From GCA-020344555 sp964548955 (lineage in GTDB: Bacteria; Planctomycetota; Phycisphaerae; UBA1845): a DNA stretch of 12,489 nucleotides. The position numbers were made by a program, and so were the translations under genes. Positions 5,829 through 12,236 of this stretch are shown one piece after another (within the stretch, counting starts at the first letter, position 1; the number at the start of each line of letters is the position of its first letter). The notes under the pieces were generated by a model. That model had not been told where the DNA came from. It ran no database searches and worked only from the letters and a program-made list of their open reading frames with translations. The stretch is from positions 1-12,489 of the forward strand of contig CAZJTP010000135.1 of assembly GCA_964548955.1 (NCBI GenBank). The letters run 5' to 3'.

Positions 5829-7418
5829 ATGGCTGAACATCGTGACAACATCGTACGACCTTCGATACCGGACTACCGGTTGCCGGTGCTGCCGGCGGCG
5901 TTCGGAAGCGTCTTGCTTTTGTTCCTTCTGGTTGGCGCGGTCTTCTGGTTCGTGATTCGCGTCGAGGTCGATGCGAACGAAATCCTGGTGCTGGTCAACA
6001 AGACCGGGAAGACCCTGCCGGCAGAGCTGACCGGCGAGTTCGGGGACCAGGTTATTCTATACCCGGAACTGGTTCGAGCCATCGCAGCCGAGACGGGCGA
6101 GACCGAGGAGCAGGTCCGCGACGGCTATAAGGGCGTTTGTTATGAAGTCCTGCCGGAGGGGCGGTATTTCCCGAACCCTTACTCCTTCAGAGCGATCAAA
6201 CAGGCGGCAACGCTCATCCGCCAGAACGAGATCGGCGTGCTGATCCGCAAATACGGCAAACCGCTTCCGTTTCCCAAGACGGTCGCCACTTCGCCGGATG
6301 AACGCGGTCCGGTCGCGGAGATCCTCAAACCGGGGCGGCACAACATCAACCTGCTGGCCTACGAGGTGCAGCGATTCCCGGCCATTCAGGTTCCCGAGGG
6401 TCATGTCGGTGTTGTGACACTACTTAGTGGCGACGACCCCAAGCGGCAGAACACCTACACGGTCGATGCCGGAGAAAAGGGCGTGCAGCGCAGGGTACTC
6501 CCGCCGGGCCTGGAATACTACAATCCGTACCTCAAACGGATTGAGATCGTCGATGTTCGCAGCCACAAGTATGACATGCTCGGTGATGGTGCGATCCATT
6601 TCCCGTCCAACGACAGCTTCATGATCACGTTCGAAGGGACGAACGAGTGGGCGATTCGGCCCGACCGTGTGGCGGAGGTCACCGTCGCGTATGGTGACGA
6701 GGAGGACATCCTTAACAAGATCATTCTGCCCAACGCTCGCAGTATCGCCAGAATCCAGGGCTCCAAGCTGCTGGCGCGCGAGTTCATCAGTGGGAAAACC
6801 CGGACGGCGTTTCAGGAGCGGCTGCTATCGGAGGTGAAGCGGGAGTGCTGGAAGCAGGGGATTGATATTAAATCGGTGTTGGTGCGCGACATCCAGCCGC
6901 CGGCTGAGATCGCCGCCTTGATCGGCCAGCGCGAGCAGGCCGATCAGGAGGTCGAACGGTCCACGAACCAGATGGAAGAGGCCAAGGCCGAAGCGCAGCT
7001 TGTCGAGCAGCGCGAACTCCAGGGGCAGAACATGGCCATCGGCGATGGGCGTCGGCAGGTTGTCACGGTGACGAAAGAGGCGGAGCAGCACAAGGTCGTC
7101 GCCGTGACGCAGGCCAATCGAGAGCTGGAGGTCGGGAAGCTCGAGTTGCAGGCGGCTCACAAGCAGGCGGCGGCCATCCGATCCCGTGGGCAGGCCGAGG
7201 CAAACGTCATCCTTTTTGAGTATCAGGCACGGGCGGAGCCGTTGGCGATGTCTGTCCAAGCCTTCGGTGACGGCGTCACCTACGCTCAGCAGTTCTTCCT
7301 GCAGCGGGTGGCCCCGTCGATCACCTCGATCCTGTCGAACACGGACGGACCGTTCGCGGAGATCTTCAAGCAGTTTCAAACATTCACAGATACGTCCTCA
7401 CAAGGAGGTGACCGATGA
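5829..7418 (+). CDS. SPFH/band-7 membrane protein 1 with triple beta modules and coiled coil
   Basis: The start at 5829 has AAAGGA 8 bases upstream; the frame is open further upstream only through the previous gene. The product is 529 residues. One membrane helix lies at about 24-44. Three related beta modules follow: about 51-125 (ILVLVNKTGKTLP ... GRYFPNPYSF), 135-196 (IGVLIRKYGKPLP ... VPEGHVGVV) and 193-245 (VGVVTLLSG ... PPGLEYYNPY). An SPFH core occupies about 246-360, a Glu/Ala/Gln-rich coiled coil about 361-465, and then comes a hydrophobic C-terminal segment. SPFH proteins (stomatin, flotillin, HflK/HflC) assemble into ring or cage scaffolds that organise membranes and control proteases. 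The protein is longer than HflK or HflC because of the added modules. It is probably translated together with the next gene and forms a hetero-oligomer with it; the client is unknown. Confidence 0.85.
   Translation: MAEHRDNIVRPSIPDYRLPVLPAAFGSVLLLFLLVGAVFWFVIRVEVDANEILVLVNKTGKTLPAELTGEFGDQVILYPELVRAIAAETGETEEQVRDGYKGVCYEVLPEGRYFPNPYSFRAIKQAATLIRQNEIGVLIRKYGKPLPFPKTVATSPDERGPVAEILKPGRHNINLLAYEVQRFPAIQVPEGHVGVVTLLSGDDPKRQNTYTVDAGEKGVQRRVLPPGLEYYNPYLKRIEIVDVRSHKYDMLGDGAIHFPSNDSFMITFEGTNEWAIRPDRVAEVTVAYGDEEDILNKIILPNARSIARIQGSKLLAREFISGKTRTAFQERLLSEVKRECWKQGIDIKSVLVRDIQPPAEIAALIGQREQADQEVERSTNQMEEAKAEAQLVEQRELQGQNMAIGDGRRQVVTVTKEAEQHKVVAVTQANRELEVGKLELQAAHKQAAAIRSRGQAEANVILFEYQARAEPLAMSVQAFGDGVTYAQQFFLQRVAPSITSILSNTDGPFAEIFKQFQTFTDTSSQGGDR
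7402..7411 (+). promoter_or_regulatory. Near-perfect Shine-Dalgarno of the second SPFH gene
   Basis: AAGGAGGTGA lies inside the last codons of the first SPFH gene, 3 bases before the ATG at 7415 and 6 before that at 7418. It indicates strong, coupled translation of the two SPFH proteins. Confidence 0.8.
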
Positions 7419-9142
7419 TGCGGAACTTGATCATTGCGGCAGTGGGTCTGGTACTTGTGGCGGCTGCACTCGTGGGGGCGGTCGGGTGGTTTGCCTTTCG
7501 CGTCTACGTGCCGGAAGACATGTGCGCGGTGTTGATCCGCAAGACCGGGCAGCCGCTGCCGCCGGGTCAGCTCGTCGCCACCGAGAGCGGTCAGAAAGGC
7601 ATTCAGGAGGACGTCCTGGGACCGGGGCGATACTTCTACAACCCCTATAGCTGGGGTTACGAGCTAAAGTCGCTGACGACGATTCCTTCGGGTGATCCGA
7701 GCACGTGGGAATGGGTGCATTCGCTGAGCAAACGGCAGCGAGACGCGTTGCGGACCGGTACGTTCGAGTTCAAGGGCGAGTTCCCACGGATCGGCGTGGT
7801 GACGCGGAAGGTGGGCAAGGAGCCGGAACCGGGACAGGTGATCGTCAAACGCGAATCAGGAGTGCAGGGGATCCTTGAGGAGGTTCTTACGCCGGGCACA
7901 TACAAGATCAATCCGCATGTGTACGACGTCCAGCTTCATCCTGCCATCGTCATTCCGGCCGGGTTCGTCGGCGTGGTGACGAACCTTTTTGGTAATCAGC
8001 CTGAGGCATCCGAGACGGAAACACCGCCGGAGCTCGGCTATGAATCCGCAGGTACGTCCGGTGATACCGCGGAGGGCGAACTCGTCAGCTTCGTGCGTCC
8101 GTTGGCCAAACCCGGTGAACGTGGAACGCTGCGCGACGTGCTTCAACCGGGCGTCTACTTCATCAACCCCAAGCTCCAGAAGGTCACGCTGCTGGAGATT
8201 GGCTTCAACGAGTACTCGCAGGTCAGGATCACAGAGTCCGATAATCTTCGCATTTCCTTCCCGTCGGACACGGGCTATCTCATCCGCGTCGGGGTGACGG
8301 TGATCTGGGGGATCCACCCGAAGCATGCCGCAGAGATCATCAACGAGTTCGGCAACACCGAACGCGTGCTCGACAAGGTGATCGGGCCGCAGCTTCGCTC
8401 GATCTGCCGGAACATCGGTTCGACGTATGCAGCCAGGGATTTCATTCAGGGCGAGAAACGCGAGATGTTCCAGAAAGCACTGACGGCGGAACTGCAACGG
8501 ATCTGCCTCGCGAAGAATATCGAGGTTCTGCTCGCGCTGGTACGTGAGATTGAGGTCCACGCTCCGACGACCGGTGTCGCGGGCGGAGAAGATCTCAAGC
8601 GGACGATTCAGGAAAGCTTCATCGCGATCGAGAGTCAGCTCACCAAAGTCAAACAGCGTAAAACGGCGGCTGTCAAGGCCAAGCTCGAAGAAGAACGCAA
8701 GAAGGTGGACATTGCCCGCGAGACCGTCAAGGCGAATACGCGCGTGATGGTGGCGAACATCCTTGCGGAGGGTGAAAAGGAGGCGGCACAGATCGAGGCG
8801 CAGGCTCAGCTCGAGGTGGCTACGATCCAGGAGGAGGTCGCTCAGCTTGTCGCCCAACGCACCGAAATCCTCGGGCAGGCGAACGCCGACGTGGTGAAGA
8901 TGAAAAAGGAGAGCGAGGCGAAGGGTTACCAGATGTTGATCCAGGCCTTCGGCAGCGGCCAGGCGTACAACCTTTACACCTTCGCCGAGAACTTCAAGCC
9001 CGAGTCGATCCGCCTGTTCTTCGCCGGTGACGGGACGTTCTGGACCGACCTCTCGCGTTTCGAGGAGCTCGGCGCAGCCAAGCTGCTGCAAGCACCGGGC
9101 GGCACACGCCCGGCGCAGACAAGTTCAACAGCGGGCGACTGA
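7415..9142 (+). CDS. SPFH/band-7 membrane protein 2, paralogue of the preceding gene
   Basis: The gene overlaps the stop of the first SPFH gene by four bases (ATGA); a second ATG directly follows, so the start may be 7415 or 7418. The product is 575 residues. One membrane helix at about 5-28 begins almost at the N-terminus. Three beta modules follow: 36-85 (MCAVLIRKTGQPLPPGQ ... GRYFYNPYSW), 126-190 (IGVVTRKVGKEPEPGQ ... IPAGFVGVVT) and 185-265 (GVVTNLFGNQ ... GVYFINPKLQ), the last with an insertion of about 35 polar residues. The SPFH core is about 266-385, the charged coiled coil about 395-505, and the tail ends with a Pro/Thr/Ser stretch. Domain order matches the upstream gene throughout although identity is modest, so an old duplication with division of roles, as in HflK/HflC, is likely. 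Confidence 0.85.
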   Translation: MMRNLIIAAVGLVLVAAALVGAVGWFAFRVYVPEDMCAVLIRKTGQPLPPGQLVATESGQKGIQEDVLGPGRYFYNPYSWGYELKSLTTIPSGDPSTWEWVHSLSKRQRDALRTGTFEFKGEFPRIGVVTRKVGKEPEPGQVIVKRESGVQGILEEVLTPGTYKINPHVYDVQLHPAIVIPAGFVGVVTNLFGNQPEASETETPPELGYESAGTSGDTAEGELVSFVRPLAKPGERGTLRDVLQPGVYFINPKLQKVTLLEIGFNEYSQVRITESDNLRISFPSDTGYLIRVGVTVIWGIHPKHAAEIINEFGNTERVLDKVIGPQLRSICRNIGSTYAARDFIQGEKREMFQKALTAELQRICLAKNIEVLLALVREIEVHAPTTGVAGGEDLKRTIQESFIAIESQLTKVKQRKTAAVKAKLEEERKKVDIARETVKANTRVMVANILAEGEKEAAQIEAQAQLEVATIQEEVAQLVAQRTEILGQANADVVKMKKESEAKGYQMLIQAFGSGQAYNLYTFAENFKPESIRLFFAGDGTFWTDLSRFEELGAAKLLQAPGGTRPAQTSSTAGD

Positions 9143-9211
9143 CCATGGTTTGCGAATGGTGCGTAGCTAGTGTTCTGTCAAGTTTGAGTTTGTTGGTTTG
9201 GGATTGGGTGC

Positions 9212-9234
9212 CACTGGCGGCTTGTCCGCCAGTG
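9212..9234. repeat. Palindromic intergenic hairpin
   Basis: CACTGGCGG (9212-9220) and CCGCCAGTG (9226-9234) form a perfect 9-bp stem with loop CTTGT, preceded by GGGTGC. The style fits interspersed palindromic repeats of planctomycete genomes. It lies 70 bases after the second SPFH gene and may also stabilise or end its transcript, but no T-run follows. Confidence 0.6.
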
Positions 9235-9326
9235 TAATGACCGGTCTCGATAGATGGCCGAACGAGTCAACGCGCAAATTCAAAACTGACGGTACACTAG
9301 CACGAGACACAAGCCTCACGCGAACG

Positions 9327-9488
9327 ATGGTGACGTTCGCTTGTCACACGTGCTACCACTTGCCATCTAACGCACTTACGCGATGGCACTGCCATGAATG
9401 TGGCGTTTCCCCGGCGTCACCGTGCGCCATGGCGATCCCGGTTTCAGACGGCCCATGTCGGCGAAACCGGTTTGAAGCCCGCGGGTAG
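9327..9488 (+). CDS. Possible small Cys-rich (zinc-ribbon-like) protein
   Basis: From the ATG at 9327 the frame gives 53 residues with two CxxC pairs 13 residues apart (FACHTCYHL, then WHCHECG), a zinc-ribbon pattern. There is no clear Shine-Dalgarno, and the ATG sits in the loop of a perfect 7-bp hairpin (GCGAACG 9320-9326 / CGTTCGC 9334-9340). The rest of the product shows no recognisable family. It may be a chance pattern in degenerate sequence. Confidence 0.3.
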   Translation: MVTFACHTCYHLPSNALTRWHCHECGVSPASPCAMAIPVSDGPCRRNRFEARG

Positions 9489-9932
9489 TAGTGTCCGGCA
9501 TCGCTCACCATGTTCCGTAACTCCTTTAGTGACAACGGTTTATGTCTGCTGTGTAAAGTAAAACTTTTTGTGTTGAATTTCATGTCGTGGGGTGGTATTC
9601 AATAAGTGTTTTATCGGGCGCCGGTGCGCGGCGTCCAGAGCATCTTGAACGTCATCTGCTTTTTGGAGTCGATTGGCGCGATCAAGCGCGCGAGGCAGGA
9701 ATATCAACTGACGGGTGATTGATATCACGGGGCGAGCGGTCGCCTTTTGAGCACTCGTGGAGATTCTTAAACGCTAAGAAAGCGTCGGTGTCAGGACGGT
9801 TGAAACCGGCGGATCACTTTGCCTGGAGGGGCCGGACCGGGGAAAAGGTTCCGTTCTCCAACCATCTCTTTGTTGGCAGCGCTTCAAGCGCGGCAGGCGC
9901 TTTGCGTGGTACGTCATTACAGGAACTGTGAC

Positions 9933-10622
9933 GTGCAGGCGGCATATTCAATCGGTTCGGTTCGGCGCGGGACGCGCACGGTCAAGACGTCAGCCCTGAT
10001 CGTGTCGCTGCTGGTCGGTGCATACCTGATGGCACTGGCGATCGGGTCACCGGGTCACGCGTGGTGCAGTTGGTTCTCGCTGGTGCCGTTGTTTATCGTG
10101 ATCCGTTTGTGCCGGCCGGTGTGCGCCATGGCGGGCGGGGCTCTATGGGGCCTCTTGCTCTACGCATTCTTGATTGCTCAGCCGGACCCGGCCTGCTCCC
10201 TCTCCATTAGCTCCCTGCCGCTGCTTGCGGCTATTCCTGCGATCTATGCGTTTGCCGGCGCCCGGCTTACCCGGTCGATCGGTTTCAGCCCGTTTGTCCT
10301 GGGTGTCGCCTGGATGGGGGTCGAGCTCGCGTTCCAGCCGCTCGGGCTGCACAACGGCCTCCTCGGGCAGGCGGAGGGCGACACGACACTCATGCACTGG
10401 ATTGGCGGGGCACTCGGCTACGTCCTTGTGGCCTTCATCGTTGCTTACGTCAACGCCTGCTTGCTTTCGGCGCTAAGCCGCGTCCGCGTCGCCGTGCCAC
10501 GACCGCGCCCCGCCGCCGGATCGGACACCAACGGGGCGCGTCTCGCGCCACAGACGTTTTCCTGTTTCCCACTTTTTGCCATTCCTCAGCTTCAACCCCG
10601 CGCCCCTCCGGATGCACGCTAA
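9933..10622 (+). CDS. Lnt-like polytopic membrane protein lacking the nitrilase domain
   Basis: The GTG at 9933 is preferred because AGGAA lies about 7 bases upstream; an earlier in-frame ATG at 9819 would add 38 residues with no membrane-protein character. The product is 229 residues with about six hydrophobic segments between 20 and 182. Order and short motifs recall the membrane half of apolipoprotein N-acyltransferase (Lnt): WFSLVPLFIVIR (47-58), ALWGLLLYAFL (70-80), VAWMGVELAFQPLGLHNGLL (125-144), then a Gln and LGYVLVAFIVAYVNA (161-175). The carbon-nitrogen hydrolase domain that carries the Glu-Lys-Cys triad of Lnt is absent; the protein instead ends with a Pro/Arg-rich tail. It therefore cannot be an ordinary acyltransferase. 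It may be a truncated derivative or a family with another function. Confidence 0.65.
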   Translation: MQAAYSIGSVRRGTRTVKTSALIVSLLVGAYLMALAIGSPGHAWCSWFSLVPLFIVIRLCRPVCAMAGGALWGLLLYAFLIAQPDPACSLSISSLPLLAAIPAIYAFAGARLTRSIGFSPFVLGVAWMGVELAFQPLGLHNGLLGQAEGDTTLMHWIGGALGYVLVAFIVAYVNACLLSALSRVRVAVPRPRPAAGSDTNGARLAPQTFSCFPLFAIPQLQPRAPPDAR

Positions 10623-10712
10623 CCCGGGATCATCATTGTGGGGAACAAGCGCTCCCTACCCACTGTTTATTGTCGTTGCAGTGACAAGATTCGCTAAATA
10701 AGGATAACTCAA

Positions 10713-11495
10713 ATGAAAACGAACGGAAAACTCGCACAGATTGTGTGTTTGATGCTAGCTGTATCGTTGTTGTCCACGGCATCCGCTATGGGTGGCATTG
10801 TCAACGGTGATTTCGAGGGTAGCTCCACCGATCCATGGAAGATCGGGTGGCAGAATAATCCAACGGATTGTTATGAGCCCTTCAGGGCCGCTCCATACAA
10901 CCTCCCCTATCCGCAGGGCCCAAGCCCGGGCGCTCGCCATCTGCTTTGGTTAGGGAATCAGATCCCGGCACTCGAGCAGCATCCGGGGTGCGACACTTCC
11001 GGGGCGTATCAGATCTTTGACTGCGGAAGTGGAGCAGACTACTGTACGGTCACCTTTGACTACGAGTTCCACCAGGACGACATCGACGATGACGCCGTCA
11101 TCTTTCTGAAATCGTCCGGGGGATTTACGTATAAGTTCCTGCCCCCTGCCGCCGGGCCTACGGGAGAAGACATAAAGGTGTCGGTCCCGGGCTGCGGGGA
11201 AAACGTCCTTGTCGTTTTTGCGGTGATTGACGATCACAGTGACGGTATTCAATCTAAGCTGTGGCTCGACAACGTAACATCCGTGTGCACAATCACTTCA
11301 GAGACCACGCTCGGGTTGGTGGATTACACCGGTGCGGAGCCATTCGATTTCGAGAATCCCCCTGACAACCCCCTCGGGGACAGGATAATCCGTGTTCCCA
11401 CTGTTTCCGAGTGGGGTCTGGTTGTGATGGGGCTGTTGGTGGTTGCGGCTGCGACGGTTGTAATCATGAGACGGCGTCGCGTGGCGACGGCGTAG
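10713..11495 (+). CDS. Secreted protein with IPTL-CTERM-type sorting signal
   Basis: The ATG at 10713 follows AAGGA by 8 bases and the product is 260 residues. A signal peptide covers about 1-25 (cleavage near STASA). The mature part starts IVNGDFEGSSTDPW, the opening of beta-sandwich (carbohydrate-binding-like) domains, and runs to about 190 with paired Cys residues and an acidic DDIDDDA stretch. The C-terminus has VPTVSEWG (228-235), a membrane helix (236-252) and RRRR (253-256), the tripartite layout of IPTL-CTERM proteins, which are sorted to the cell surface through a dedicated processing pathway. No sorting enzyme is encoded in this window. The gene follows the Lnt-like gene by 90 bases on the same strand but has its own leader. 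Its ligand is unknown. Confidence 0.85.
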   Translation: MKTNGKLAQIVCLMLAVSLLSTASAMGGIVNGDFEGSSTDPWKIGWQNNPTDCYEPFRAAPYNLPYPQGPSPGARHLLWLGNQIPALEQHPGCDTSGAYQIFDCGSGADYCTVTFDYEFHQDDIDDDAVIFLKSSGGFTYKFLPPAAGPTGEDIKVSVPGCGENVLVVFAVIDDHSDGIQSKLWLDNVTSVCTITSETTLGLVDYTGAEPFDFENPPDNPLGDRIIRVPTVSEWGLVVMGLLVVAAATVVIMRRRRVATA

Positions 11496-11572
11496 GAGGC
11501 AGAAATCGAATTGGCGAAAGGATGACGTCTTTTGCGGCGGGCTAAAGCCAGTCGTACACAACTGTGTTGATT

Positions 11573-11642
11573 GGGGTGGGAAGCGGACGCGAAGCGACCC
11601 CATGTCGGTTGCCCCAAGGGTCGGTCGTTCGCTTCCCACCCC
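11573..11642. repeat. Palindromic repeat unit 1 (GGGGTGGGAAGCG ends)
   Basis: Perfect 13-bp outer inverted repeats, GGGGTGGGAAGCG (11573-11585) and CGCTTCCCACCCC (11630-11642), enclose 44 bases with an inner CGACCC / GGGTCG pair. Confidence 0.7.
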
Positions 11643-11761
11643 TCTTTGCAGGGAAGGTAGTGGAATCTTGGCCTGTGCCCGGATTGAGTGATCCGCAACG
11701 CGCCATTCTGCATTCGCTATTAACTTCCGATGCCGAGTCTCAAACGCGCCCAACAAATCCT

Positions 11762-11815
11762 TGTGGGACATGCTTTCCAGCCTGTCTCATGACCGACTGG
11801 AAAGTCGGTCCCACA
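11762..11815. repeat. Palindromic repeat unit 2 (TGTGGGAC ends)
   Basis: Outer TGTGGGAC (11762-11769) and GTCCCACA (11808-11815) enclose mirrored CTTTCCAG (11773-11780) and CTGGAAAG (11797-11804). The right arm forms a perfect 8-bp hairpin GACCGACT / AGTCGGTC (11791-11810). Confidence 0.7.
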
Positions 11816-11904
11816 GGCTCTGTCGCACGGTCTCAGAACCCTTCGTCGCGGGGGCGGAGGCCCAAGGGGGGGCTGAGGATCTCCCTTAGCACGACCACGC
11901 AGGC

Positions 11905-11982
11905 GGGTGGCATGGGCAAGCCCCAGCTTGCCCGTGGCCAGACTTGATCGGCACGGGCAAACAAGTTTGCCCATGGCACCCC
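11905..11982. repeat. Palindromic repeat unit 3 (GGGTGGCATGGGCAA ends)
   Basis: Outer inverted ends of 15 bp with one mismatch flank two 8-bp hairpins: GGGCAAGC / GCTTGCCC (11914-11933) and GGGCAAAC / GTTTGCCC (11955-11972). Confidence 0.7.
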
Positions 11983-12033
11983 ACCCGCAAATCTATGGTT
12001 GATGCAACAGTAGTGTATTGCGGCTTGCCGGAT

Positions 12034-12106
12034 GGGTGGCATGCTCGGCGTAGGCGAGCATGATCTCACGTCGAGAATGTCCGCGCCTCGCCCGGACATG
12101 CCACCC
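12034..12106. repeat. Palindromic repeat unit 4 (GGGTGGCATG ends)
   Basis: Perfect 10-bp outer inverted repeats GGGTGGCATG (12034-12043) and CATGCCACCC (12097-12106) flank the hairpins CATGCTCG / CGAGCATG (12040-12062) and ATGTCCG / CGGACAT (12077-12099). The outer ends match those of unit 3, but the hairpin stems differ. Confidence 0.7.
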
Positions 12107-12130
12107 GACCGGTGAGAGACCCCACTGAGT

Positions 12131-12203
12131 CCCCCCTTGCCAAGGGGGGTTAAGGGGGGTCTACGAGTCGGCGATGAACCTCCCCCTCCTTCGCAAGGAG
12201 GGG
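12131..12203. repeat. Palindromic repeat unit 5 (CCCCCCTT and CCCCTCCTT hairpins)
   Basis: Two hairpins are present: CCCCCCTT / AAGGGGGG (12131-12149, loop GCC) and CCCCTCCTT / AAGGAGGGG (12183-12203, loop CGC). G-rich and C-rich repeats of this appearance are widespread in bacterial intergenic DNA. Confidence 0.65.
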
Positions 12204-12236
12204 AGCTGCTCGACGGCCTCTGGGCACGCTAAACAC

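Larger units (their letters stand above)
9143..9932. other. Long intergenic stretch with hairpins and a doubtful small ORF
   Basis: About 790 bases separate the SPFH operon from the Lnt-like gene. The stretch contains the hairpin at 9212-9234, an 8-bp inverted repeat CCGGTTTC / GAAACCGG (9438-9445, 9463-9470), an AT-richer part around 9520-9610 and the possible small Cys-rich ORF at 9327-9488. No rho-independent terminator with a T-run was seen after the operon. Confidence 0.5.
11496..12236. other. Gene-free repeat island between the IPTL-CTERM gene and the IS end
   Basis: No believable gene is present: open frames here run through palindromic repeats and have no ribosome binding sites. Five successive, mutually different paired-hairpin units occupy 11573-12203 and are listed one by one. 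Confidence 0.7.

Noticed and set aside
6825..7379. Minus-strand open frame of 184 codons opposite the coiled coil of the first SPFH gene
   Set aside because: It is an antisense mirror of the Glu/Gln/Ala coiled coil, giving Leu/Arg repeats; there is no ribosome binding site.
7856..9091. Minus-strand open frame of 411 codons opposite the second SPFH gene
   Set aside because: It is the antisense shadow of a coding gene with strong codon bias; its Leu/Arg/Asp-rich composition matches no family.
11720..12099. Open frames running through the repeat island
   Set aside because: They translate palindromic repeats, lack ribosome binding sites and overlap on both strands.
11573..12203. CRISPR array
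   Set aside because: The repeats are different palindromic units with variable sizes, not identical direct repeats with regular spacers, and no cas gene is present.
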